Translations under genes and position numbers: made by a program
DNA from: Zygaena filipendulae
Lineage: Eukaryota; Arthropoda; Insecta; Lepidoptera; Zygaenidae
DNA length: 64,000 nucleotides
Direction: 5' to 3'
Assembly (NCBI GenBank): GCA_907165275.2
Contig: OU015652.1
Span: 3,239,001 to 3,303,000 of the forward strand
The notes under the pieces: model-generated
What the model saw: the letters and a program-made list of their open reading frames with translations, nothing else
Told to the model about the DNA's origin: nothing
The model's database searches: none
In this document: one piece after another, positions 46,259-58,095 of the stretch
Numbering within the stretch: the first letter of the stretch is position 1
How the letters are laid out: each line of letters opens with the position of its first letter

Positions 46259-46754
46259 ATCTAGTCGTCCACAAAGCGGATTAACAAATATTATTAAGTC
46301 GTCCGCTAAACATAGTAAACTACATGAATTCATAAATGAGGTTGTCAATTGAAGGTACCTAATACCGTTAAGCAATAAATTAAAATCTATCTCGCGAGAT
46401 TGTAAACTGTCGAAAGATTGTGAACCGTAACCTATTGGTGAGCAAGTCGCGCGAGCCAAGCAAGCGTAGCAAGCGTACCGCAGCCGGCGAATCGCCAAAT
46501 AAGTGTTACGGTTCACGATCTTTTGACAATTTACAATCTCGTGAGATAGATTATTATAATCTAACGGTATTTATAATTTTACTGTGATATATACAATTTA
46601 TTTTAGACAAAAATTGTAAGGTTTTTCGGTCGGCGAGCAAATCTCGTAACCAAAAAGAACGCTAGGAAACATCGATATGCGTACTTACATTTTGTGTTTA
46701 GCGGACGATTAACTATAAATTACTATTCCGTTTAGTGGACGACTAGCAATAGCC
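46259..46754. mobile_element. Foldback (GTCGTCCACT ends), uninterrupted copy
   Basis: About 496 bp, TCTAGTCGTCCAC to AGTGGACGACTAGCAATAGC, with CTATCTCGCGAGATTGTAAA and the opposed CTCGTGAGATAG arm. The GC-rich centre (46440-46500) is not shared with other copies. Confidence 0.7.
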
Positions 46755-46759
46755 TGTTT

Positions 46760-48150
46760 TTTTTGTCGACACGCTTGCTCGTAAAGTGACTCTGTACCGC
46801 TTTTAGGTTTTTGAAATTTCCCTTTTGCAAAAGAATGCTAGTTTTTATATTATTCCGGCGTAATTGAGTTCCCTAACAATTTGTTTCGTTTAAAATTTTT
46901 TTACACCTTTTTTTTGTTTATTGCTCAAGCAGAAAATATTCAGTCCTTGATAAAAAAAAATAATTGTAAAAAAAGTGTTCTATTGTCGTTTGAAAAATAA
47001 AATTTGCATACTCTTAAGAACAGCACGTCAAGTTGTTAACTATGCATGAGATGAATCAATTTTTAATTAGCTTTTTACTTACTCGTTTTACACTGCAGAT
47101 TAAAACTGCAACACCGGCAGAAGAAAGACTGAAAATCCTAATTGAAGACTGAAAATCCTATACTAATGACAAATGTATCTGAGATTTGTTATATACTCTT
47201 ATTTAAAACTAGATTAAACAACAATTTAATAACCGTGTAGATATTTAATTTTGACTTTTATACTAGCTGTGCCCCGCGGTTTTATATAGTTAACATTTTT
47301 TTTTTCAATATCCTATTTGAATAAAAGAAAGCTTATAGGTGTTGCTCCAAGTTGCTGAGATTAATCTACCTGTGGAAACCGCATGATAATCCGTTCAGTA
47401 GTTCCGGAGATTGGAGAATAAACATACACATATAAAAATTTATTTCGATTAACAAATAGAATACCTATTATTTATTCGGCAATACCGGAATACAAGCTAG
47501 AAATGCCGCGGGAACAGTTAATGTTTCAACATAAGAAATGTTTTATCTTTGCCTCAAAGTTGTTATTTTAAAATTTAAAATTAAAACGAAATACGGCAAC
47601 ATTTTCCGATGTCTGAGGTCGTCATAGAATACTTCATGCATTGCAGATGCTAAAACACATACCGTTATAATGCATTTTAAAGCAAACAGCAAACTTTACA
47701 TTCCTTGCAACCGCTTCTTGCCTACGGGTACGCTAAGGAAAAGCGGTTTTAACGTTGTATTGAAATATTCTTTAAAACATGTGCTTATATACTAGTAGAA
47801 TAATATTTGCTCCTCAGTATAGAGGTATTCAACATAAAATACGGGTGGAAAGGAAGGGAATGAGGATACAGGACAAGGGGCAAGGATTCACACATTTCAA
47901 ATTTACATTATGACAATATTAGCCAGTAGGTTATATTGATTTAGAAAAATCACAATGCCGTCTTTGGACTGCATAGCAAAACCTTTTCCCATGAACCCAT
48001 GAACTACATATAATAATTAATTATTGTTATTTAAAGGGAATATTGATTCATTGTTTTGGTAGATTTTAGCTAATTTTACACTTAAAAATCTTAAAACTGA
48101 ATAGTTAGTTTTGTTGTTCTAAACAAATAAAAATCCAAGCAAATATGGAA
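46760..48150. other. Unannotated apart from one Helitron
   Basis: AT-rich. The Helitron at 47263 is the only recognised feature. Confidence 0.4.
47263..47442 (-). mobile_element. Helitron, diverged
   Basis: CTAGCTGTGCCCCGCGGTTT end is clear; the body contains GATAATCCGTTCAGTAGTTC. Confidence 0.5.
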
Positions 48151-48205
48151 ATCACACTATATATTATTTAATATGAACTATTACTTTAGAAGAAATACTT
48201 ATTAC

Positions 48206-49808
48206 ATGAAAACTGCAAAGATAATCGTGTTTTGGCTCGTTTGTTTTGTTTTCATGAGTAAGTATACTCTCTATTACACGCCATGATAAATGTTCTCTTT
48301 TACTTTTCTTTACTTTTTTTTACAATATAACAAAACAACAAAGCAGTATTATACCGGACCAAATAAGTTTCATGTTTACCTAAATATTAAGCCTCCGCTA
48401 CTCTCATAAGAAGTTCTTAATTAGCAACCCCATTGCATACTTAGTGTAGTCACAAGTGAAAATTGCTCCAAGGCTTTGCCAAACAAAGCCTGTTTTACAC
48501 GAATACGACATGTTTATTTATTAATAGTATTGTATTGTGTGTGTAAGATGTTTGCATTTGAATTAACTACCTACTATGCTTCATAATGACGCTTTGGTTT
48601 AGGTAGGTACGTACCTATTTTAAGGTTGGTAGGGACCTACCTGTGTAGTTTCCCGCAATGAGTCGTCCTAAACAAACTGATTGACTAGCGAAGTACATTC
48701 GAATGAGCTTGTTAGCTTTTGTTAGTGAACATTCATTGTTATTCACCATCATTATTGTACTGGGTGTATGAAACGTGGGACTTGTTCAAATCATCGCTAA
48801 ATAATTTGTTATTACATATACATGTAAATAACAAACAACTTAATAAAAAAGCCCTAAAATAAATTTGAAATAATTCCCCATGATTTCACAGGGAATATTT
48901 TAGCTGTTACTTGAGTTTACAGTTGTAAATGGCCTTTTCATACCACCTGCTCGATAATGTCCAATTACATATCACGCAATCTCAACGTAAAGCAAGGCAT
49001 TACATTCCAACCCAAGAGAGGGAGGTAATGTTGTATGAAACTTCCTAGGGAGTAAAGCGATTTGACTTTGAAACGTTATTTGTAGGAAAATTCTTAGTGT
49101 TTTGTTTTCTTTTTATGTGATCTGCCTGTGGTGACCAGTTCTATTTTAGAATAAACCGTCTGCCCGTGTAAAGAGGGTTTATGTCTCGCAGTAGGAAAAG
49201 TAGAGTATGCACCTCGAGGATAAAGCCTATCTTTGTCACTCAGGACTCTACATAACTCCCTCGCTTCGCTCAGGAGTTAAATTTTTACTCTAGAGTCCCT
49301 CCTTACGCTCAGGATTCAATATGCCGCCCGTGACGTAAGACACTGCTTTACTCCCTCGGTCCATAATCTACTATTACATTTCATTTGTCACGTTCGGTCA
49401 GCGTGTCAGCAACTTGTGAATTAAATTTTCCAGTTTCAGTACCTAGCGTGTTTCATTAAGGGCCTAAGATTCATTTCCCGCGCATTAATAAATTGACATT
49501 AGATTCGAATTTATCCTTAGTAATTTTGAGAATTACTGATAAAATTTCAAATTGTTTCATCCTAACAAAAACTTACCTACCGTAATTTTTCCCCCACCTT
49601 TTATGTTTCCAGCTTCAGCACTTTCAGCTCTATTAGGTATGTTGATAGTTGTTGAACTGGTGAATTTCTCATACCTACCATGCTGTTTGTATTATGCTGT
49701 GTGCATTGTATATATCTGCTGTATTGTACTGAACAATTTTATTCCGCAAGTATCAAACTTCCAGTGTTCAAACTAGGGAATAAAGAAGACATGCGAAAAC
49801 TTTATTGA
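48206..49808 (+). CDS. Candidate small secreted peptide, three exons including a 24-nt micro-exon
   Basis: Exon 1 (48206-48257) encodes MKTAKIIVFWLVCFVFM, a textbook signal-peptide start, and stops in phase 1 at a perfect donor GTAAGTA. Exon 2 (49613-49636) is 24 nt, sits behind a strong pyrimidine tract ending TTTCCAG, and is followed by donor GTATGT. It adds TSALSALL and completes the signal peptide. One possible third exon (49765-49808, acceptor AACTTCCAG) adds VFKLGNKEDMRKLY and then TGA, giving 39 residues. Other terminal exons are possible, for instance 63640-63779, which also fits phase 1. TATATATT at 48158 could be a TATA box with a short leader. Exons 1 and 2 fit each other well in phase and composition; exon 3 is the weak part. 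I recognise no family. Confidence 0.42.
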
Positions 49809-49916
49809 GATCGTATTAGGTTTGAGTGGACGTGTTAATCTTAAAATTTTCCAATTTATTTGAACTGTTAGCTCCATGGTTTTAACCGCGTCATTTTCGG
49901 AAATCCTTGGGAAACG

Positions 49917-50150
49917 GGCTTGTCAACTAAATTTTAATTTTTAGTTCGTCTTGTAGATAAATAAAAAATATTAGACACGTATTTTTCATTTTTTACGTAA
50001 TCAAAAAATAACAGAGATACAGTCGCGTGACCTAAACTTAAATGCGTTTTATCGTAGTATTTTTTCAATAATTTGAAAAAGGAAAAACAAAAGGATCTAT
50101 TATTTATTTTTCATTAATCTACAAGACGGACTCAATATAATTTTGTTTTC
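49917..50150. mobile_element. Degenerate relative of the CRE-bearing MITE
   Basis: The left end (GTCAACTAAATTTTAATTTT) and an inverted copy of the same end (TCTACAAGACGGACT) face each other; the CRE boxes are lost. Confidence 0.45.
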
Positions 50151-50962
50151 ATACCCCGGCAACAAGCCTATCAGTTCTATCGGCATCAAAGTAGGGTACC
50201 TACTCTTAATTTTACCTAAATTTTTCATTAGAAAATTACGATAACGTATCAAGCGCTTTTCTCCGATGAAGTACTTGTATAGGTAGATTAAAACATATAC
50301 TCGTGTAACTCCTAAAGGTCCTTTCAGATAATAAATTGAATTTAACGGTTCACCGTATTTGTTCACAGGGAGTTAGGCTTGTACTCATTATTTTATAGGC
50401 TTTATTTCATCTTTCACTTTATAGTGCATAAAACCAAAGGTGTGAGTGAAAGTGCTTTAACTTCACACAATAATATACATTGTTGCACCACACAAAATAT
50501 ATTTACAATATACCTACTATAAATGGAATTCCATACATAGTAAAAGTAGGTCTTATCGCAAGGAGTAATTTTTTCAATGCAAGGGGCGATATACGAAAAG
50601 CATATAAATAGAAAGATTCCGGGGTGGATGCAGATAATATATATTTTTTTCATTTCGAATTAAAATTAAAAAAAAAATAAGATTCAGCGAACGAAACCAT
50701 TTTTTTACATAGACGACAGATTTCGTCATCTCATACCTAATCTAGATAGGTATTAAAAAAAACAGTTTATTTTGATCATAATGGGACATAAAACAAATCA
50801 GATTTTAACAAAATAGATTATAAGAACTAAAACAAATTGAGCATGAAAGTGTGTGTATTAGAAACCTTCCAAAAATGTTAAATCTCAAAATAAAAGGGTA
50901 CTCATACAATCGGAGTTTTGTTTAAGCTATGCTTTGTTGTATTTTAAACGCTTTTCATTAAT
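50151..50962. other. Unannotated AT-rich sequence
   Basis: Two minus frames of 79-88 codons have AT-biased composition and no domain. Confidence 0.4.
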
Positions 50963-52087
50963 TAGGCTATTGTAACTTAGAGAAATTACCAACTAAGTCA
51001 CTTAAAAGCGAAAAATAAACAAAAATTTTTAACAAAAAAATTAAAACCGACTTCCAAAAACACAAAACTAAAAAACTAAAAATAATACGTAATAATATTA
51101 CGTGTGTTTTTGTCTTTTGGATTAAATCGGTATTTTGTTAATTTTAGCATTTTATTTTTAGCTTTTCAGTTTTGTGTTTTTAGAAGTCGGTTTTAATTTT
51201 TTTGTTAAAAATTTTTGTTTATTTTTCGCTTTTAAGTGACTTAGTTGGTAATTTCTCTAAGTTACAATAGCCTAATGTCAACTGCTTATCACCTTTTACA
51301 AAATATTACTTTTCTCGACGCAGGGACGTTAATTGTTGAGGAGTTCTCCTAGTGCATCACCATCAGTTCCACTTCACCATATACATTGTGACGGGCATAA
51401 ATTGTTTAGAAACCATATCAAAGTTAACGATTCAGAACCCGTGAAATACCTATTATTGAGTAGTTCCGATGACCATCTGTGGTTTTCATCATCAGTTCCA
51501 CTTCTTCAAATTTTGGTTTCCGAAAGCAAATAAACGATTTACTATAAATAATACAAAAATCGCTATAGGTGTACCTATAATTTTTGAAGAGTTCCCTCGA
51601 TTACTCCAAGTTCCCATCATCAGATCTCAATTTGGTGACTATGGAATCGATTTGGGAGTATCCCCTTTCAAACAAGAAAACGATTTTTGAAATCGCTCCA
51701 ATCGGAACCCATGAAATAGGTATTATTGTTAAGTAGTTCTGATGACCATCCGTGGTCTTCATCATCAGTTCCACTTCTTCAAATTTTGCTTTTCATCAGC
51801 AAATGAACGATTTACTATAAAAAATACCCAAATCGCTATAGGTGTGCCTATAATTTTTGAAGAGTTCCCTCGATTTCTCCAAGATCCCATCATCAGATCC
51901 CGACTTGGTGGCAATGGGACCAAATTGGGAGTAAACCCTTTCAAACAAAAAAAGAATTTTCCAAATTGGTCCAACCGTCTTCTTCGAGTAATCGGTGAAC
52001 ATACATAAAAAGAAAAAAAAAAAAAAAAAAAAAAAAAAACATACATACAATCGAACATAGAACCTCCTCCTTTTTGGAAGTCGGTTA
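50963..52087 (-). mobile_element. AACCGACTTCC module C, inverted and rearranged
   Basis: Minus-strand copy with an A run at 52013-52039. At its left, the segment GCTATTGTAACTTAGAGAAA occurs in both orientations around a shortened palindrome (50963-51280), and the GC-rich centre is deleted. Confidence 0.65.
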
Positions 52088-52199
52088 AAAATTAAAACTT
52101 TCATATTATGGAGGATTGCATAATATCCGGAAAAGTCGCGTTAACAAACGTCTTGTTGTTTATTTAGGGGTTTACTCAAAAGTTGTAGTAACATTTACA

Positions 52200-52583
52200 A
52201 TTGTGGGCGTCCAAGCTAAAAGTTCTCGGCATTTAGTTTCCGAGTTATAAGCAGTTTTGTAAAGTACGGTGAAAAAACTGCGTCCGCGATTTTAATTCAT
52301 TATTAATAAATGCTCAATTTTCTTAAATTTCATCATCATCTTAATCTACAATAATATGTAAAAATCTATGTATCAAGCAAGCAGAAGTGTGTTTTTTTAT
52401 TTCACACAAACTTTTAAAATGCTTCAAGCTTTTTCAGAGTTTCAACTTCAAATGTCTGTAAAAAAAAACTATGCTAGTTTTTGAATATTTTTTCAATCCT
52501 TACTATCAATTGAGTATCTAGATACCGATCTAGTCTTAACTCAATACCGCACTACTGATACTTTTTACGTGGACGCCCACAAT
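52200..52583. mobile_element. MITE, ATTGTGGGCGTCCA ends
   Basis: Perfect 14-bp inverted ends, 384 bp, AT-rich interior. The 3' part recurs inside 22759-22985. Confidence 0.6.
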
Positions 52584-52589
52584 TTATCT

Positions 52590-53750
52590 AATAATTTATT
52601 CATACTAAATTTTAATAAATCTTTAGGAAATATAAATGCTAATTGAAATTTAATCGTGTGTACGATGCGTATAAGAGACCATGTAAGCACGTTCTTGACT
52701 GAAAAGATTTCGCTGGTTTCTCACTCTGGCTCCCTCCATAATGAAATTCGATTAAAATGTTAAACCAAGGTAATAAGTTATCCTATCGGTGAATTTAATT
52801 ATCATATAGAGGTAGAATTACGGTGTAATTAAAATATGAAGTGGTGGTTAATACATAGGTACATATAAAATTATACAATCAAACGTGACTGAGACAAGAG
52901 ACTCGCTTCAACAACAAATTAACAAGAACAAGACAACAAGTCACTTTGAATTTTTTTTTGGGTGCTATTCGCAGAATTTGGTATGAACAGGAGAAATTAG
53001 GTTCTAGCTACGTGGATAGTGAAATAAAGATTGTAGATGCAATTAAAGAAGCATACTTACCTAATCTTAAGAGTAAGAATTTAATGGTTTTTATGTAAGA
53101 TTAATTTTTGAATAATAAATAAATAAAATAAAAATTTGCATACACCTTATGTAAGGAGAGGACATTCCTACCGTTTGTATACCGGAATTCCCGCGGGAAC
53201 TATGAAATTATCGCAAGTGAAACGATATTTGTCATTTAGAATATTAATAGGTATATGGCTACGTTCATAAATATAAAATCTTCTTTAAGTTGTGCTACGT
53301 TCCCTGTATTTTTAGAGATTTCAGAGATTTTAACGTCTGAAAACATTATTAAGTAATATGGTCCACTTATATAATGAATAAATGAGGTACTTTTTTCAAC
53401 TTCACAGCATTGTTACCTTTAAAAGTGAAAGAAAGTTCAATGACAAATAGGGCTATAAAAACCTTATATGGCCCGAGCTTTAGGACATTAAAGTTTTTAG
53501 CGATGAAATTAATGGATATACTCAGTAAAGTTCTGTTTTTGTGACGCCACATTATATTTTTGGACGTTTTGTTTTGAAATGGAAGGTTACTTTCGTAACA
53601 TAAAGTGTATTTTAACCCATTACTTTAAACATTGAAAACATTGTCTGTTGTTGCTCAAATCTTTAGATTAGGGTCTTGTAACTAGGTAGATATATTAGAA
53701 AAAAAAATAATATGATAATATATATAATATGCTAAATATAAATCACTACA
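52590..53750. other. Unannotated apart from a Helitron fragment
   Basis: AT-rich, no gene recognised. Confidence 0.4.
53090..53220 (+). mobile_element. Helitron fragment
   Basis: TTTGCATACACCTTATGTAA, then GGAATTCCCGCGGGAACTA and TATCGCAAGTGAAACG; both ends are missing. Confidence 0.45.
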
Positions 53751-53754
53751 TACC

Positions 53755-53955
53755 TAGTATAAATATAAAACAAAGTCGCTATCTCTGTCCCTATATCCTT
53801 ATGTATGCTTAAATCTTTAAAACTACGCAACGGATTTTGATGCGGTTTTCACCAATAGATGGAGTGATTCATGAGGAAGGTTTATAACTATATTTAATCC
53901 TGGAATTCCCGCGGGAATCTGAAATTACCGCGGGTGAAACCGCGCGGGTCAGCTA
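53755..53955 (+). mobile_element. Helitron, same subtype as 43187-43409
   Basis: ATAAAACAAAGTCGCTATCT, GGTTTTCACCAATAGATGGA and CGCGGGTCAGCTAG followed by T. Confidence 0.7.
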
Positions 53956-53979
53956 GTAAAAAATAAATTAAAAATCCCA

Positions 53980-54254
53980 GCGGCTGAATAGCTATGCGCC
54001 AAAGACAGTGTTCCGGTTCACGATCTTTTGACAACTTACAATAATCTAACGGTATTTACAATTTTACATATTATGCAATTTATTTTATACAAAAATTTAG
54101 GCATATCATTAAAAAAGGTTTTTCAATCGGCGTGCAAATCTTGTAACAAAAAAAGAATGTTAGGAAAGATCAATACATTTTGCGTTAACGGACGAATAAT
54201 AATCGTCCGCTAACGATTATTATTCGTCCGTTAAGTAGACGACTAGCAACAGCC
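53980..54254. mobile_element. Foldback (GTCGTCCACT family), half element
   Basis: GGTTCACGATCTTTTGACAA to GACGACTAGCAACAGCC, with a local hairpin GGACGAATAATAATCGTCCG near its end. Confidence 0.6.
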
Positions 54255-54390
54255 CTTTTTTACTGTATCTATGACCTATAAATAAATAATTAAAACATGT
54301 ATTATGTACTTATACGCTTATCTCTTATCAAACAGAAAGAAACTTTATCATTTCATATAAAACCGAGTCAAAATAAATATTTTAACTTAC

Positions 54391-54430
54391 CTTTGTCAAA
54401 ATTATAATCACAGTCATGTGAGGAGATCAT
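54391..54430 (-). other. Possible short first coding exon
   Basis: On the minus strand, ATG at 54430 opens MISSHDCDYNFDK and then meets AAAG|GTAAGTTAA, a near-consensus donor at 54390. The segment is short and unsupported by composition. Chance is a real alternative. Confidence 0.15.
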
Positions 54431-54659
54431 GTGTACCTATCGTGTTTGTCGTAACTTATTATATAATCATTATAAAATGTAAATACAAAACTCACAAGAA
54501 AAACACAACTGAAAGGTGAACCTGCTCGTGCACACTTTGCATCAAATTGTACATATGCGCCATGATAAATTGATGGTACCTATATCTACGGCCTTTATTG
54601 AAAGTAGTTATATAACTTCTTTCCAGAACATAATTTGTTGTATTTATATTCATTACATA

Positions 54660-54853
54660 CTAGCTGTTCTCCGCGGTTTTACTCGCTTAATTTCGGAATT
54701 CTCGCGGGAATTTCGGTATACAAAGTACCCATGTCCTACTCTATACGCCTAGCAACGTGTATGCTAAATGTCATGATGATAGGTTGAGCCGTTAGGGCGT
54801 GAAAGCGAAACAAACAAACAAACTCACTTTCGCATTTATAATATTAGTGAGGA
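54660..54853 (-). mobile_element. Lep1-type Helitron
   Basis: CTAGCTGTTCTCCGCGGTTT, GTGTATGCTAAATGTCATGA and a 5' end at GTGAGGA, followed by T. Confidence 0.75.
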
Positions 54854-55109
54854 TTTTAGATTAACATGTGGCCTAGTTAACTAAAACTTTAAACTTTTCT
54901 AAAAGTAAGTGGGTTGGTGAACTATACCCAAACTTACTGTTACATGAAATAATAAAATGTACAAGATCTGTATCGACGAGACCCTTGGCCTGCGGCTATT
55001 GACGTGAACTTTAGGGTCGGAATGAAAGTTGTAAATCTAGATCTGTTGGGACATTGTACGCACTGTATCCGGAACTTTACTTTTACTGTATCTTGTTCTT
55101 TATAAATAA

Positions 55110-55265
55110 CTGGCTGTTCCCCGCGGTTTCAAAATTGATACAACCGTTTCGGAGACGCACGAGGGTGAGTGTAGAAATTCCCACAGGAACTCCCAATTTA
55201 CTTCATAAGAACCTTCTCCTAATAATAACAAACCACAAAAAAGCTAAGTCGATTTCCAAATTGAC
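55110..55265 (-). mobile_element. Helitron, diverged
   Basis: CTGGCTGTTCCCCGCGGTTT end, then a second box (GAAATTCCCACAGGAACTCC); the 5' end is not found. Confidence 0.45.
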
Positions 55266-55332
55266 TGTGCATGGATTATTGAAGACACTTATTTCGGATT
55301 CTAGCATTTGTCCATATCCGTTGCTCGCCATT

Positions 55333-55700
55333 TTTTTTTTTTTTTAATGTCATAGGGGGCAAACGGGCAAGTGGTACACCTGATGGTAAGTGATTACCGC
55401 CGCCCATGGACATTTGCAGCACCAGAAGGCGTGCAGGTGCGTTGCCAACCTGGAATGGGGATGGGAACTGACTTTCAAGCGGGCTGCCGGAACACACCGT
55501 TAGGTGCTTGGCGACAGATTTGCAACTTGAAGGTGGTAGCTAGCCAGCCGGGTACTTACTGGAGAGCGCCCTACCACCATGATATGGTTTCTTCATGATG
55601 TTTTCCTTCACCGACAGCTCAAGCTCATTGTTAGGATTTGAACCTACGCCTTGCGGCGTTTGATCCGAACGCACCAACCACTGAGCTATCATCGCTGTAA
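55333..55700 (-). mobile_element. tRNA-derived SINE, second copy
   Basis: Same family as 17579-17934: box A at 55677-55688, box B GGTTCAAATCC at 55634-55644, and an oligo-T (minus-strand A tail) at 55331-55345. Confidence 0.8.
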
Positions 55701-55869
55701 AATTTGGTGCCATTGTTCTTCTAGTTGATACTATATCTATTATTTTCTCTGTGGCTTACGGTGGTTATGGTAAAATAAAATCTAGTATTACAACACACGT
55801 GTACAAACATGACGTCATGTTTAAAAAACTGGAAATAATCTAATGTAATCGTGTGCGTACGTCACTTAC

Positions 55870-55975
55870 CGTCGCGTCGTGTCGGCATCGCGGTGAACTT
55901 AATCCGAAGCTTAATCGAATCGAAGACACGACAGCCGTAGACAGATGGCGTCCAAATATCACCACGAACTGAATA
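55870..55975 (-). promoter_or_regulatory. Candidate initiator and first exon of a minus-strand gene
   Basis: Within a CpG-richer island, the minus strand has the arthropod initiator TTCAGTT (+1 near 55970). An 82-nt leader follows, then an ATG at 55888 in the context CACCGCG and the codons MPTRRD. A strong donor G|GTAAGTG follows at 55869. This is the layout of a TATA-less first exon carrying the start codon. The rest of the gene would lie at lower coordinates. No product can be named from six codons. Confidence 0.35.
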
Positions 55976-56414
55976 TTTGCGCTCGTAAACCCCGTCCGAA
56001 TTGAATGAAACGAGGCATTTAGCTCGGCTGTACGCCGCAAATCGCAATTACAGACTTCAGATTTCACCTGTTGGATGCAATTTAGAATGTATTTTTTGAA
56101 ACAGAAGTAACAAGATAATTTGGGCAGTTTATGTAGGTATGATGGCGTTACGAGAGAAGATAAGAGTGTATTATATTTCTCACTTCAGATGTAGGTATGT
56201 CTATAGCAACTGAAGCATGTATGGTGGGTACATAATTATACTAACTGTATCACCTCATACACTTCACACTTCATAATATACCTATGTCAGGAAATTGAGG
56301 AGTTGAGCAAAACCACAAGATATCTTTATTTATTTATCCAGTTAATTTAGTAAGTACGAAATGAACTCATTCTGTGAAAATTATGTTCTCTTTTATGCCT
56401 AAAAATATTGAGTA

Positions 56415-56695
56415 CTAGCTGTGCCCCGCGGTTTCACCCGCGTGAGTTTCGAAATTCCCGCAGAAACTAATTTTTTCAAAATAAAAGTAGCCTTAGTTAC
56501 TCCTTATAAAATCAGCTATCTCGTGAAAGTCCGTTAAAATCTGTCCAGCCCTTTCAGAGATTAACAGGAACAAACAGGCAGATAAACAGATAAACAGAGA
56601 AAAATTTAATAATGGATTTTTTATGTAAGTAAGGACCGTAAGCTGTTAATTTGGAATTACAAACAGACACTTCAAATTTTATTTATATGTATAGA
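56415..56695 (-). mobile_element. Helitron, GTGAGTTTC subtype
   Basis: CTAGCTGTGCCCCGCGGTTT to TATATGTATAGA, flanked A|T. Confidence 0.7.
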
Positions 56696-57210
56696 TAAAG
56701 TTTAAAGGACATAATTATGTAATTATATTTCACAGGTACATTTAAATGCACTTCATCTTATAATTACGTTACCTAAATTTGAGTAGAAAAAGTAAAAAAA
56801 AATTTTAAATTTACTAGCATTTATAGTTGATGCAAAGTGTTCTTAAAAATTCAATAAACTTTTAAATAGTTGTAAAAATATTCCACAGTCTAGCTAGATC
56901 TAGAGCGACGTTCCGTGAAAAGTTTCTTATACGTTTTCCAATTAAATAAAAGTTGAGTGAAGTTTACCTTAAGCATTTGTTGGGCGGGCGTATATTTCGC
57001 CGGAAATGGACTAATTTTTATTATTCATGGCGTCGGATTTTTACGAGGATTCCGAACTTACCCACGGGAGGTAATCCTCTGGATACCGCAGGAAATACTT
57101 TGTGAATAAAGTATACGGCTATTTCTATTTGGGGTAAGGAAATAAACTTGCGAATGATATTTAGCGAAAGAAAAATGTAGAGTTTTTTTTTTCAACTCGT
57201 TTAAGCATTT

Positions 57211-57277
57211 TAAAGGAACTAAAAGTTTCTTTAAAAGGAACTAAAAGTTTCTTTTAAAGGAACTAAAAGTTTCTTTA
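57211..57277. repeat. Three tandem 22-bp units
   Basis: AAAGGAACTAAAAGTTTCTTT occurs three times with 1-2 bp spacing differences; each unit is itself partly palindromic (GAAACTTTTAGTTCC). Confidence 0.8.
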
Positions 57278-57505
57278 CAATGTTGAATTGATTCACCAAT
57301 CTACTAATTAAATAGCTTTAAGTTTAAAAAAATAATATTATATAATATTATAAATAAGTTATTTAGATAATGTACGCACTTACTAAAAATAGGTTTGTGT
57401 CTATCAATATGGGGATTGCTGTCGTTTGATGTCGCGGAATATACAGGGTGGGGACGACAATACGTCAATAAATGAAAACACCGGCAATACTAATATATAT
57501 GTATA

Positions 57506-57739
57506 CTAGCTGTCCCGCGCGATTTCATCCGCGGTAATTTCGGAGTTCCCGCGGAGGTTGCGGGAAAAAGTAGGTACTCTATGTCCTTCAGTTCTCGAGG
57601 GAATTCCGGGATAAAAACTATCCTATCTTTTAAGTTGGCCCATATTATGAATGGTTACAAAATTTTATCAAAATCCGTTCAGTGGTTTCGGAGTCCATCG
57701 CGGACAAACAACGTGACACGTGATTTATATATATTAAGA
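57506..57739 (-). mobile_element. Helitron, two-box subtype
   Basis: CTAGCTGTCCCGCGCGATTT end and a TATATATTAAGA 5' end. It touches the TA of the neighbouring MITE at 57740. Same subtype as the 2377-3189 trio. Confidence 0.75.
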
Positions 57740-57741
57740 TA

Positions 57742-58093
57742 TGAGTATAATGAAACTATCAAATAAGCCCTAATATCTAAATCCCACGTGAAATCGAAAT
57801 ATGTCATTTATAAAAATATTCTCCAGCCTGTATTATTAAGGTAGGTAATTAAGTTATCACGGATAGTTAAACAACCTCCGTAAGTATCGGTACAAATACG
57901 CCTCGTTGCCAACTCACAGCGACTTAGCGCCAATCAGAATACACCGCGCGCGCGCGCTGTTGCCACTCTGATCACGGGTTCGGATTAGTGAACCACTAAA
58001 CAAAATATAGTGTTTCTTTTTGTCCTATTTAGTTTGGTAAAAAAAAAACTATTTCGATATTAGGACTTAATTGATAGTTTCATTATACTCTCA
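57742..58093. mobile_element. MITE with TA flanks and GC-rich interior
   Basis: Ends of about 33 bp (GTATAATGAAACTATCAA and complement) with TA on both sides. The interior has CCAATCAGAATACACC and a (CG)7-like run near 57946. Confidence 0.6.
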
Positions 58094-58095
58094 TA

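Noticed and set aside
57940..57965. CpG-rich run with CCAAT, resembling a promoter
   Set aside because: It lies inside the TA-flanked MITE 57742-58093, so it is element interior.
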